Positions 51,905-60,274 of a DNA stretch of 64,000 bases are shown here, in pieces. Made by a program: the position numbers and the translations under genes. The notes beneath the pieces are model-generated. The model was not told the origin of the DNA. It did not search any database and saw nothing but the letters and a program-made list of their open reading frames with translations. Numbering within the stretch: the first letter of the stretch is position 1; each line of letters starts with the position of its first letter. The stretch is from Lentzea aerocolonigenes (lineage in GTDB: Bacteria > Actinomycetota > Actinomycetes > Mycobacteriales > Pseudonocardiaceae): the NCBI RefSeq assembly GCF_000974445.1, contig NZ_BBOJ01000002.1:479848-543847 (forward strand), in the 5' to 3' direction.

Positions 51905-54592
51905 TCACGCGCAGGGCGGGTCGTAGGGGTCGTCGGGAAGGTACTGCCGCCACTCGGCTTCGGTGATCGCCGGCGAGTCGGCGCACAGCCTGGCGAGCGC
52001 CTGCGCGGCGTCGATGCTCCAGATAGTCGTCCTGGTCTCCGCGCCCGCCAGCAACTTGCCGTCCGGGCTGAACGCGATGGACGCACCGAAGATCTTTCCG
52101 CCCGCGTGCAGGACCGACACCTCGGCCGGCCGGGTCTCGTCGGTGAGGTCCCACAGCAGCACCTCCTCTGCCGCACCCGCGCTCGCGAGCAACGACCCGC
52201 CGGGTTGCGGTGCCAGCCCGTCGACCTGCCCGACGTGCCGCGTGACGGACGAGATCCGCCGGTGGTCGTCGCTGTGCCACACGGTGACCGAGCCGCTTTT
52301 GTGGCCGGTGACGACGGAGCCGGTCTGCCGGAACGCGACCGACTCGACGGGGTCTGCCGCGGTGTCCTCCGCGTGCAGCAGTCCGGGGTCGGAGGGGTTC
52401 GTGATGTCCCAGAACTGCAGCGTTTTTCCCTCCTTGCCGCGGGTCACGGCCAGCCGTCCGTCAGCGCGGAAAGCGATGCCGCGTGCCGCGCTCGCCGACC
52501 CCTTCAACACGCCCGCCGCCACCGCGCGGTCGCCCTCGGTGATCCACAGCTGGTACTCCGCCAGGTCGGCGGCGGCGCCGACGAGCTTGCCGTCCGGGCT
52601 GTAGGTCAGACTCGCCGCTCGTCCGTCCTGCTTGGTGTCCGGTTGCTCCGCCGTCCTGGTGTCGTGCTGCACCACTGGTATTCCGGCGGCGATCTTCGTG
52701 CCGTCCGGGCTGAACGCGACGAGCCCGCCGCCCTGGTTGTAAGTCCTGATGTCGCGGATCTCCTTGGGGTGTGCGGGGTCCGCGAGGTCGTAGAGCTTCC
52801 ACGGGAACCCGGCCGCGAGCAGCGGTCCAGGGGCGAACGCGACCCCACCTCCACCCGGCAGCACGGCCACCGCGGACGACCGCGCCGCGTTCAGCACGTT
52901 CCACAACCGCACGGTGTGCTGCTGTCCCGGCCCGTCCTGGCTCGCCGAGGCGAGCACGCGCGAGTCGGCGCTGAACGAGAGCCCGGCGATGGTGCTCGTT
53001 TGGCCGCGCAACGCCGGGGACGTGCGGGGCCGTGTCGGGTCGGTGACGTCCCACAGGCCGATGGTGCTCGCGCCGTCGCCGACGGCCAGCGTCACGCCGT
53101 CCGGCGAGAAGGCCGTAGCGTGCACACCGAGCGACGCCCCCGACAACACCGCGTACTGCGTGTTCTGCGCCAGATTCCACAACCGCACGGTGTCATCGCT
53201 CGACCCGCTCGCGAGCACCGCACCCTTCGGTGCGAACCGCAAAGACGTGAGCTGCCCGGTATGGCCGGTCAGCTTTCCGCGCAGCACCGGCTTCACGGTG
53301 ATGTCCCACAGCTCGACCGTCCCGCCGCCGTCGCCCCGCACCCAGGTGTGGCCGTCCGGGCTGACGGCCGCGGCGTCGTAGAACAGGGACGGGTGGCCAG
53401 GCGCGAACACGGGTCCTGGCCGGGGTGACGCAGGATCGCTGATGTCCACGAGCCGTGCGGCCCCCGCCGACTCCGTCATGACCAGCAGCGGCCGGCCGGG
53501 GACGAACGACACGACCCGCACCATCGAGCCGGACGTGCCCTGGAACCGCGCAGCCCGATCCGGCGCCGCGATCTCCACGAGCAGTCCGGTGCCCGACGAC
53601 GTGCCGATCGCCAGGTACTTGCCGTCCGGGCTGAACGCGACCGTCGCGGCGTAACCCTGGTCCAGCGGGACGACCGCCTTCTCCCTGGTTCCTTCGTACA
53701 GCACGACATCGCGATCCCTCGCCACCGCCAGCAGTTCCCCCTGCGGGCTGTACGCCACGTCACGGGCCATCGTCGGCTGCCGCAGCACCCGTGGGATCGA
53801 AGGGCTCTCCATCAGCGCGCCGACGACCTCCGGTGACGGTGACAGCCGATACGCCTGCGCGAGCAGCTGCCGTGCCGTGTCCGGACGCGTGTCGCGGATC
53901 GCCGCCGCCTGCGCGACCAACTGGCGTGAGGTGGCGACCATCGTCTGCTGCCGGGCGCGGTTGCTCTCCTGCTGCGAACGCACTGCGAAGATCACCGCGG
54001 CGACCAGCAGGACGACCAGGACGGAGATCGTGGCTCGGACGGTCCGCCTGGTGCGACGGCGTTCCCTCGCGTGGTGGCCGATCAGCTCAGCCTTCTCGAC
54101 GCCGTCGAGCGGTGCCACGACGTCGGCCAGCACCGACTCCCACTCGGGGGCGTGCAAGTCGAGCTCGCGAACCCTGCGCAGGTCGACGCAACGCGGTTCG
54201 GGGATGTCGTGGAGGGCGTCCGGCAATGCGCTGCCGTCGACCAGAACCCCTTCGTCCCACCTGGCTTCACCATCGGTGAGCAGCACGAAGAGCTTGGTTC
54301 GGTCGCGGTTCTCCAGCCACCAGTCGACCTCCTTGCCGACCCAGGTCGACTTCGCCGACGCGGGTGAGGCGAGCAGCAGGAAGTGCTCGGCCTGCGCGAG
54401 CCCGTCGAGAATCGCCCGCGTCAGATCGGATTCGGCCGCCAGCGAGGAGTTGTCGAGGAACACCCGCCGCGCCCGTGACCGGTACCAGGGCTTCGCGAAC
54501 TTCTCGATGCCCTCCTGGAGCACGGGACCGAGAGCCTTGTCCGTCGCGTGGCTGTACGAGATGAACGCGGCGAACTTCCTTTCGTCGCCCAT
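51905..54592 (-). CDS. Membrane-anchored TIR-WD40 receptor
   Basis: ATG at 54592 after GAGGGGGG; 895 residues. Residues 5-150 are a TIR domain (FAAFISYSHATDKALGPVL, ARRVFLDNSS). STWVGKEVDWWL carries E88, aligned by motif with the catalytic glutamate of NAD-cleaving TIRs (WVxKE of SARM1). A transmembrane helix (about 187-204, ISVLVVLLVAAVIFAV) follows, then about a dozen WD40 repeats (residues 265-885; LTSLRFAPKGAVLASGSSDDTVRLWN, ATAFSPDGVTLAVGDGASTIGLWD). The TIR and the propeller lie on opposite sides of the membrane, so the propeller is probably outside. An NADase or signalling effector triggered by extracellular ligand is inferred. Confidence 0.9.
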   Translation of the reverse strand: MGDERKFAAFISYSHATDKALGPVLQEGIEKFAKPWYRSRARRVFLDNSSLAAESDLTRAILDGLAQAEHFLLLASPASAKSTWVGKEVDWWLENRDRTKLFVLLTDGEARWDEGVLVDGSALPDALHDIPEPRCVDLRRVRELDLHAPEWESVLADVVAPLDGVEKAELIGHHARERRRTRRTVRATISVLVVLLVAAVIFAVRSQQESNRARQQTMVATSRQLVAQAAAIRDTRPDTARQLLAQAYRLSPSPEVVGALMESPSIPRVLRQPTMARDVAYSPQGELLAVARDRDVVLYEGTREKAVVPLDQGYAATVAFSPDGKYLAIGTSSGTGLLVEIAAPDRAARFQGTSGSMVRVVSFVPGRPLLVMTESAGAARLVDISDPASPRPGPVFAPGHPSLFYDAAAVSPDGHTWVRGDGGGTVELWDITVKPVLRGKLTGHTGQLTSLRFAPKGAVLASGSSDDTVRLWNLAQNTQYAVLSGASLGVHATAFSPDGVTLAVGDGASTIGLWDVTDPTRPRTSPALRGQTSTIAGLSFSADSRVLASASQDGPGQQHTVRLWNVLNAARSSAVAVLPGGGGVAFAPGPLLAAGFPWKLYDLADPAHPKEIRDIRTYNQGGGLVAFSPDGTKIAAGIPVVQHDTRTAEQPDTKQDGRAASLTYSPDGKLVGAAADLAEYQLWITEGDRAVAAGVLKGSASAARGIAFRADGRLAVTRGKEGKTLQFWDITNPSDPGLLHAEDTAADPVESVAFRQTGSVVTGHKSGSVTVWHSDDHRRISSVTRHVGQVDGLAPQPGGSLLASAGAAEEVLLWDLTDETRPAEVSVLHAGGKIFGASIAFSPDGKLLAGAETRTTIWSIDAAQALARLCADSPAITEAEWRQYLPDDPYDPPCA

Positions 54593-54722
54593 GGCCCCCC
54601 TCGGCTGTACGGGTGAACACCCCTTCATCGCCGCGGAAGCGCACCACGTTAGGGCTTCGGCGTGGTAACACACGTTTGGTCGCTCACGATCACGGTTGAC
54701 GAACAGAGGGGGTGGTCGCCGA
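54593..54722. promoter_or_regulatory. Divergent promoter region of the TIR/SLATT cluster
   Basis: The 130-bp gap separates the divergent TIR-WD40 and SLATT starts. It holds ribosome binding sites for both (GGGGGG on the minus strand, GAGGGGGT at 54706 on the plus strand) and one short repeat (CCACG...CGTGG, 54652 to 54683). No strong palindrome was found. Confidence 0.5.
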
Positions 54723-55586
54723 ATGGTCGACGCGGACCTGCCGGGTTTCTTCCACGACGCGGACAAGGTCGCCCTGCGCGGGCAACGGCACACGCTCGCG
54801 CTCGGCAGGCTGCGGCTGCTCAGCGCCATCATCGCGGCGCTGGGAGGCGCGCTGAGCTGGAAGGCGGGCAAGATCGACCTCTGGGCGATCGTGTCGATGC
54901 TGGGCTTCCTGGCCGCCCTGTACGCCGAGGTCCGGCTGTGGAACCTCAAGCCGGAGGACGACTGGAAGTCCGGCCGCGCGGTCGCCGAGGCGATCAAGTC
55001 GCTGGCCTGGCGGTTCGCCGTGGCGGGCAACCCGTTCCCGCACGACCTGCCGAAGGCGCGCCGGGAGCTGGCCGCGCAGACCGCCGAGGTCGTGCGCAAG
55101 TACGGCCAGACCCTCGCGCTGGACAGCACGAACCCGTCCGGCACGTCAGCGCTGGCCGAGCTGCGGGCCAAGCCGTTCGAGGAACGCCGCCAGGCGTACA
55201 TCGAGCACCGCGTGCGTGATCAGAAGAACTGGTACTCCGCGCGATCTCGCAGCAACAAGGAGCGCGCGTCGCGGTGGCGCGGTGTGCTGATCGTCGGCGA
55301 ACTCCTCGCGATCCTGCTGGCGGGCGGCCGGGCCGTCGGGTTCTGGGACATCGACATCTCCGGCGTGATGGCCGCCGCTGTCGCGGGTGGTGCGGCGTGG
55401 CTCGGCGTGAAACAGCACGAGACGCTGCGGCTGAGCTACGGCGCGGCCGCCACGAATCTCGCTCTGCTGGAGGAGACGCTCATCGAGACGTCCGAGGAGG
55501 AGTGGGCGGCGGCGGTGGCGGACACCGAGGACGCCATCGGGACCGAGCACTCGGCGTGGCTGGCGTCGCGGCCGAGCGCCACCTGA
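54723..55586 (+). CDS. SLATT/DUF4231 four-helix membrane protein
   Basis: ATG at 54723 behind GAGGGGGTGG; a TTG nine codons upstream is less likely. 287 residues. Two pairs of transmembrane helices: LRLLSAIIAALGGALS and IVSMLGFLAALYAEVRLWN at the N-terminus, and VLIVGELLAILLAGGRAVG and ISGVMAAAVAGGAAWLGV near the C-terminus, joined by a charged helical cytoplasmic segment. This is the DUF4231 (SLATT-superfamily) layout. SLATT proteins are predicted pore-forming effectors or membrane sensors in nucleotide-based conflict systems. It is 3 bp from the next gene, and divergent from the TIR-WD40 gene. Confidence 0.85.
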   Translation: MVDADLPGFFHDADKVALRGQRHTLALGRLRLLSAIIAALGGALSWKAGKIDLWAIVSMLGFLAALYAEVRLWNLKPEDDWKSGRAVAEAIKSLAWRFAVAGNPFPHDLPKARRELAAQTAEVVRKYGQTLALDSTNPSGTSALAELRAKPFEERRQAYIEHRVRDQKNWYSARSRSNKERASRWRGVLIVGELLAILLAGGRAVGFWDIDISGVMAAAVAGGAAWLGVKQHETLRLSYGAAATNLALLEETLIETSEEEWAAAVADTEDAIGTEHSAWLASRPSAT

Positions 55587-55589
55587 CCC

Positions 55590-56801
55590 GTGGAACCGCT
55601 GCGGATCTTCGTCGCGATGCCGGGCACCGACCTCGGGCAGCACGCGACGTGGACCAACCCCGAACAGATCAAGAAGTACCTGTACGAGCCGGTGCGGGCC
55701 GAGCTCGCGCAGCGCCTGGACCGCGAGGTGACGCTGCTCGTCGAGAGGGACCGGCAGGAGTCGGGGCCGATCCACCGGTCGATGTTCAACGAGGCGGTGG
55801 CCGCGGAGGTCTACATCGCGGACCTGACTTCGGCCAACGCGAACGTCTACCTCGAGGTCGGCGCGCGCTGGGCCCTGCGCGACAACGTGACCATCCTGCT
55901 GTGCCAGGACCACCGGTACGACGTCCTCTTCAACGTCGCGGCGAACCGCGTGCTGACGTACAGCCAGCACCCGGACGAACTGGACAGGGCCAGGGACACG
56001 CTCGTCAACATGATCGTCAACGGCCTGACGCGTGGACACGTGGACAGCCCGATCCGGGACTCGTCGGACCTGATCACGGTGGCCAGGGAGGAGCACGAGG
56101 CACTCGTCGCGGAGGTCGCCCGCCTCCGGGCCGAGCGGGGCGACGAGTTCTTCACCGCGGCCATGTCGACGTCGGGCGTGGACCGGATCGACCTGCTCCG
56201 CCGGACGATCGCGGTGAACCCGGTGAGGGCGGACGCCCACGGCGAACTGGGCATGGCCTGCCGTGCCGCCGGCAACCACGGCGACGCCGTCACCCATCTC
56301 GCCACCGCGGTCCTGCGTGCCCCGGACTCGTCCCGCTGGCGGCGTGAGCTGGGCCTCGCCCAGGCCTCGGCGGGAGACCTCGACGCGGCGACCGCGTCAC
56401 TGCGCGCCGCGGTGGCGCACGATCCGGCCGACGCCGACTCCCACGGCGCGCTCGGTGACGTGTGCCGGCAGAAGGCCCGGGCACACCACGACCACACCTG
56501 CCTCGCCGAGGCACGGGACGCGTACCGAGCCGCGAACCAGATCACTTCGGACAACACCACGTGGCTCGTTCACGAGGCGCACCTCGACGTTCTGCTGTCC
56601 GGGAACGAGACCGAGCGAGCCACGGCCGTCGCGGGCTTTCACGACCTGTCCCGCTACGTGAAGTACCTGATCTCCAGGAAACCGGACCCGTCGAACCAGG
56701 TGGAACTGCTGCGGTTCATGCTGACGATCGAATGGCTGCCCGGCGACGTGGCCCACGCGTTGCGAGCACTGGTCGCGAAGCACGACCCTGACGCCACCTG
56801 A
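55590..56801 (+). CDS. Nucleoside deoxyribosyltransferase-like domain fused to TPRs
   Basis: GTG three nt after the SLATT stop; 403 residues. The N-terminal 120 residues (RIFVAMPGTDLGQ; FNEAVAAEVYIADLTSANANVYLEVGARWALRDN) match the Rossmann-like nucleoside 2-deoxyribosyltransferase/TIR-like superfamily: D78 of ADLT and E89 of YLEVGAR are at the positions of the conserved acidic residues. Residues 185-390 are TPRs (ELGMACRAAGNHGDAVTHLATAVL, LGLAQASAGDLDAATASLRAAV). A nucleotide-processing enzyme or sensor with a protein-binding TPR arm is inferred. It forms an operon with the SLATT gene. Confidence 0.82.
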   Translation: MEPLRIFVAMPGTDLGQHATWTNPEQIKKYLYEPVRAELAQRLDREVTLLVERDRQESGPIHRSMFNEAVAAEVYIADLTSANANVYLEVGARWALRDNVTILLCQDHRYDVLFNVAANRVLTYSQHPDELDRARDTLVNMIVNGLTRGHVDSPIRDSSDLITVAREEHEALVAEVARLRAERGDEFFTAAMSTSGVDRIDLLRRTIAVNPVRADAHGELGMACRAAGNHGDAVTHLATAVLRAPDSSRWRRELGLAQASAGDLDAATASLRAAVAHDPADADSHGALGDVCRQKARAHHDHTCLAEARDAYRAANQITSDNTTWLVHEAHLDVLLSGNETERATAVAGFHDLSRYVKYLISRKPDPSNQVELLRFMLTIEWLPGDVAHALRALVAKHDPDAT

Positions 56802-56838
56802 CGGTGCTGCTCACCGCCACCGGCGAGCAGCACCCGTG

Positions 56839-57225
56839 TCAGCCCAGCGCCTCGACCACGCGGGTCACCATCGCCTTCTCCGTCACCGCCACCTCGCCGT
56901 CCGCACCGGCCACCGACCGGCACATCTCCGTCACGGCGGCGCGGAAGATCGCGACGTCGCGCGGCTCGTGGGCGTCGATGATCGCCACCGACTCCCTCAG
57001 CGCGGCGAGCACTCCGGCCTCCACATCGGACGTCGTGCCCTTGGGCAGTGCGGGCGGGGCGGCGGCGATGACGGCGCGCAGGTCGTCCGACAGCAGGGTC
57101 ATGGCCCTGATGCCGGCGTGGCTCTCCTCGTCGACCGAGCCGGGGTCCGCAGTGGACACCAGCACCATGGCACCGAAAACGGCCGTGCGGAGGGTCTGCC
57201 CCTCCGCCTCCGTGTACGCAGTCAT
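56839..57225 (-). CDS. TerB-like helical protein
   Basis: ATG at 57225, seven nt after TAGGCT on the minus strand, so probably leaderless; 128 residues. Mostly helical; the C-terminal SVAGADGEVAVTEKAMVTRVVEALG resembles the TerB-type helix-loop-helix with an acidic loop. TerB proteins bind divalent metals and occur in tellurite and phage-stress operons. It converges on the SLATT/NDT-like operon and is divergent from the XRE-cupin gene. The assignment is by motif only. Confidence 0.65.
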   Translation of the reverse strand: MTAYTEAEGQTLRTAVFGAMVLVSTADPGSVDEESHAGIRAMTLLSDDLRAVIAAAPPALPKGTTSDVEAGVLAALRESVAIIDAHEPRDVAIFRAAVTEMCRSVAGADGEVAVTEKAMVTRVVEALG

Positions 57226-57255
57226 GGGCGCAAGCCTATGCAACGATCAGTGGCT

Positions 57256-57801
57256 ATGAGTGCGGGTCAGGTGCTCGGCGCCAACATCAGGGCGTTCCGG
57301 GAGCAGCGCGGGTTGTCTCTGTCGGAGCTCGCGCGGCGGTCGTCCATCGCGAAGGGCACGCTGTCCCAGCTGGAGAGCGGGTCGGGCAACCCGACCATCG
57401 AGACAGTGTTCAGTTTGTCGAACGCTTTGGACGTGCCTGTGTCCGAGTTGGTGACCGAGCGGACGCCGCCGGACGTCGTGCTGGTGCGGTCGGGCGACGT
57501 CGAGGTGCTCAGCAGCAACGCCGTCGACCTGCGGCTGATGCGGCGGATGGACATCGGGGACACGGTGCTGGAGATCTACGACCAGCGCGTGCGGCCCGGT
57601 GCCACGCAGACCAGCGAAGGTCATCCCGGCAAGGAACACGTGCTGGTCACCAGCGGGCAGCTGCGGGTGGGGCCGACCGACAAACCCTACGAGCTCGGGC
57701 CGGGCGACTACGTGTGCTTCCCCGGTTCGCTGCCGCACCTGTACGAGACGGTCGACGGTGAGGTCAGATCGGTACTGGTGCTGGAGTACCCGAAGCACTA
57801 A
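57256..57801 (+). CDS. XRE-cupin regulator of the hydroxyproline operon
   Basis: ATG at 57256; 181 residues. An N-terminal XRE helix-turn-helix (residues 8-62; LSLSELARRSSIAKGTLSQLESGSGNPTIETVFSLSNALDVPVSELV) is followed by a cupin_2 barrel (EHVLVTSGQLRVG, LGPGDYVCFPGSLPHLYET). The architecture is that of regulators that sense small metabolites through the cupin and control adjacent catabolic genes. It is transcribed with the hydroxyproline enzymes, separated from them by 27 bp that contain a palindrome. The effector is probably hydroxyproline or pyrroline-4-hydroxy-2-carboxylate (inferred). Confidence 0.88.
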   Translation: MSAGQVLGANIRAFREQRGLSLSELARRSSIAKGTLSQLESGSGNPTIETVFSLSNALDVPVSELVTERTPPDVVLVRSGDVEVLSSNAVDLRLMRRMDIGDTVLEIYDQRVRPGATQTSEGHPGKEHVLVTSGQLRVGPTDKPYELGPGDYVCFPGSLPHLYETVDGEVRSVLVLEYPKH

Positions 57802-57819
57802 CGTTCATTCTAATGAACG
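57802..57819. promoter_or_regulatory. Perfect palindrome before the hydroxyproline genes
   Basis: CGTTCATT-CT-AATGAACG (57802-57819) directly follows the XRE-cupin stop codon, and its last base is the first base of the GGAGGT ribosome binding site (57819-57824) of the dehydrogenase gene. A regulator bound here would control an internal promoter or translation. Confidence 0.75.
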
Positions 57820-57828
57820 GAGGTGGCG

Positions 57829-58908
57829 ATGCACCCGGACGTCGTGGTCGTGGGAGCGGGCATCATCGGGGCCGCGTGCGCCCAGGCGCTGAAGGCACGC
57901 GGGCTCACCGTTCTCGTCATCGACCGCCACGGGCCCGCGTCGGGCACCAGCGCGGCCGGTGAGGGCAACGTCCTGGTCAGCGACAAGGGGCCGGGGCCTG
58001 AGCTCGACCTCGCCAAGGCGAGCCGGGAGCTGTGGCCCGAGCTGGCGCAGGACGCCGAGTGGGAGGAGAAGGGCGGCCTCGTCGTCGCCACGACCCCGGA
58101 GGCCTCCGAGCCGCTCAAGGCCTTCGCCGCCGGGCAACGCGCGGCGGGCGTCGACGCCTGCGAGCTCACCGCCGACGAGGCGCGCAGCCACGAGCCGCAC
58201 CTCAACCCGGAGATCACCGCCGCCGTCCACTACCTGCAGGACGCGCAGCTCAACCCGGTGAAGGCCACCAGGACCCTGCTGCGGGGCATCGACATCACCC
58301 GCGCCGAGGTGTCCGCAACGGACGGACGCAGCGTCACGACCGGAGACGGCGTGATCAGCTGCGGCGCGGTGGTCAACGCGGCCGGGCCGTGGGCGCGGAC
58401 CTTCGGCGTCAACGTGCTGCCGCGGCGCGGGGTCGTCCTGGTCACCACCCCGATCCCCGGCACGATCCGGCACAAGGTCTACGACGCGGACTACGTCGGC
58501 GCGGTCGCGAGTGGTGACGCGGACCTGCAGACGTCCGGTGTCGTCGAGTCGACCCAGGCCGGCACGGTGCTGATCGGGTCGAGCCGCCAGCGCAAGGGCT
58601 TCGACGACGCGATCGAGAGCAAGGTCCTGAAAGCGTTGGCGCGCCGGGCGATCGCGCTCTTCCCGATGCTGGCCCACGTACCGGTCATGCGCGCGTACGG
58701 CGGCTTTCGCCCGTACGCGCCGGACCACCTGCCGATCATCGGCGAGGACCCGCGCATCCCCGGCCTGTGGCACGCGACCGGGCACGAGGGCGCTGGCGTC
58801 GGTCTCGCCCCCGCCACGGGCCGCCTGCTCGCCGACCTGATGACGGGCGGCACACCGCTCGTCGATCCCCGCCCGTTCCGCGTCGACCGTCCGGAGGTGA
58901 TGGTGTGA
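57829..58908 (+). CDS. D-hydroxyproline dehydrogenase, DAO-type beta subunit (HcnC-like)
   Basis: ATG at 57829 after GGAGGT; 359 residues. The N-terminal dinucleotide fold VVVVGAGIIGAACAQALKARG is followed by the D-amino-acid oxidase (DAO) fold (SGTSAAGEGNVLVSDK, VVNAAGPWA, GGFRPYAPDHLPIIGEDPRIPGLWHATGHEGAGVGLAPATGRLLADLM). This is the catalytic flavoprotein of heteromeric hydrogen-cyanide-synthase-like or D-hydroxyproline dehydrogenases; the rest of the operon selects the latter. It overlaps the small iron-sulphur subunit gene. The reaction is D-hydroxyproline to pyrroline-4-hydroxy-2-carboxylate. Confidence 0.85.
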   Translation: MHPDVVVVGAGIIGAACAQALKARGLTVLVIDRHGPASGTSAAGEGNVLVSDKGPGPELDLAKASRELWPELAQDAEWEEKGGLVVATTPEASEPLKAFAAGQRAAGVDACELTADEARSHEPHLNPEITAAVHYLQDAQLNPVKATRTLLRGIDITRAEVSATDGRSVTTGDGVISCGAVVNAAGPWARTFGVNVLPRRGVVLVTTPIPGTIRHKVYDADYVGAVASGDADLQTSGVVESTQAGTVLIGSSRQRKGFDDAIESKVLKALARRAIALFPMLAHVPVMRAYGGFRPYAPDHLPIIGEDPRIPGLWHATGHEGAGVGLAPATGRLLADLMTGGTPLVDPRPFRVDRPEVMV

Positions 58909-59087
58909 AGGTGACCTTCAACGGCCTCCAGCGTGAGGTCGCCCACGTGGCGGAGTTGTTGCCCGGCAAGTTCTTCTGCGGCATCGGTGTCTGCTTCGGC
59001 TGCGTCGCGGAGATCAACGGCGTGCCCGAGGTGCGCGCGTGCCGGCACCGGCTTTGCGACGGCGACGTGATCAGGACGAAGCCGTGA
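58905..59087 (+). CDS. Small [2Fe-2S] subunit of D-hydroxyproline dehydrogenase (HcnA-like)
   Basis: GTG overlapping the previous stop; 60 residues, with GGAGG 7 nt before. Cysteines at 25, 30, 33 and 46 (CGIGVCFGC, RAC) are spaced as in the [2Fe-2S] plant-type ferredoxin domain of small dehydrogenase gamma subunits. It shuttles electrons between the flavin subunits. It overlaps the next gene (GTGA at 59084), which supports obligate coexpression of the three subunits. Confidence 0.85.
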   Translation: MKVTFNGLQREVAHVAELLPGKFFCGIGVCFGCVAEINGVPEVRACRHRLCDGDVIRTKP

Positions 59088-60274
59088 GGGTCGTCGTGGT
59101 GGGTGCGGGCCCGGCGGGGATGGCCGCCGCGCGGACGGCCGCCGACGCGGGCGCCGAGGTCACGATGGTCGACTCGGAACCGGACGCGGGCGGCCAGTAC
59201 CTGCGCGGCCGGGCCAGGTTCGAGCACAGCGGGGTCACGCATCTCAAGAACGTGGAGGCGTGGCTCGTCGAAGGCGACACGCTGCACCTGCGGGGTCCGC
59301 GGCAGCTCCGGTTCGACGCGCTGGTCATCGCCACCGGCGCCTACGACCGTCCCCTGCCCTTCCCCGGCTGGGACGGCCCCGGCGTGATCACCGCGGGCGC
59401 CGCCCAGGCACTGGCCAAACAGGGCGTGACCCTCGGCGAACGCGTGATCGTCAGCGGCACCGGCCCGTTCCTGCTGCCCGTGGCCACCGCGCTCCAGGAC
59501 CTCGGCGCCACGATCGTCGGAGTCTACGAGGCGAACTCCCCTGCCCGGTGGCTTCGCGAGCCCAGGGCCGTCCTCGCCAACCGCCACAAGATCAGCGAAC
59601 TCGCGAGCTACCGCAAAGTGTTGTCACGCCTGGAAACCCGCACGGCGGTGATCGCCAAGCACGGCAGCCGCGTCACGGTCGCGAAGCTCGACCGCCACTG
59701 GCGCCCGGTCAGCCACCGCACCGAGCACGCCGACCTGGTGTGCATCGGCCACGGGTTCCTCCCGCGCACCGACCTCGTCCCGAACGCCAAGCGCACCAAC
59801 GACTTCCTCGACGTCGACGAACGCCAGCAGACGTCCGTGGAGGGCGTCTACGCGGCCGGTGAGGTGACCGGCATCGGCGGCGCGGACCTCGCCGAGGCCG
59901 AGGGCGTCGTCGCCGGGGCCGCCGCGGCCGGACTGGAACCACCCGCCGAAGTGCTCGACGCCGTGCGCAGGGGCAGGTTGTTCGCGCGGGCCCTGGCCAG
60001 AGCGCACGCGATCCAGCCGGGCTGGCGGACGTGGCTGAGCCCGGACACCACCGTGTGCCGCTGCGAGAAGGTCAGCCTCGAAGACCTCGCCGACGCCACG
60101 GGCATGCGCGAGCTCAAGCTCACCAGCCGGGTCGCGATGGGCCGCTGCCAGGGCCGCATCTGCGCCCGCAACGCGTCGGACCTGACCGGTGTCCCGTTCG
60201 ACGGCCAGCGCCGCGTGATCGCGGTCCCGATCCCCCTTGGCGAACTCGCCGAACTCCCGGAGGAAGAGTCATGA
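59084..60274 (+). CDS. D-hydroxyproline dehydrogenase, FAD/NAD(P) alpha subunit (HcnB-like)
   Basis: GTG start; 396 residues beginning MRVVVVGAGPAGMAAARTAADAG. Two dinucleotide folds: the N-terminal GAGPAG and the central GTGPFLLPVATAL. The domain ends with a BFD-like [2Fe-2S] C-terminus (VCRCEKVSLEDL, GRCQGRICARN) with four cysteines. This is the large subunit of HcnBC/heteromeric D-hydroxyproline dehydrogenases. It overlaps the DapA-family gene by ATGA (60271). The electron acceptor is probably the respiratory chain. Confidence 0.87.
   Translation: MRVVVVGAGPAGMAAARTAADAGAEVTMVDSEPDAGGQYLRGRARFEHSGVTHLKNVEAWLVEGDTLHLRGPRQLRFDALVIATGAYDRPLPFPGWDGPGVITAGAAQALAKQGVTLGERVIVSGTGPFLLPVATALQDLGATIVGVYEANSPARWLREPRAVLANRHKISELASYRKVLSRLETRTAVIAKHGSRVTVAKLDRHWRPVSHRTEHADLVCIGHGFLPRTDLVPNAKRTNDFLDVDERQQTSVEGVYAAGEVTGIGGADLAEAEGVVAGAAAAGLEPPAEVLDAVRRGRLFARALARAHAIQPGWRTWLSPDTTVCRCEKVSLEDLADATGMRELKLTSRVAMGRCQGRICARNASDLTGVPFDGQRRVIAVPIPLGELAELPEEES

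Noticed and set aside
51239..53428. 729-residue plus-strand open frame over the TIR-WD40 gene
   Set aside because: Shadow of the WD40 repeats; no domain and no start signal.
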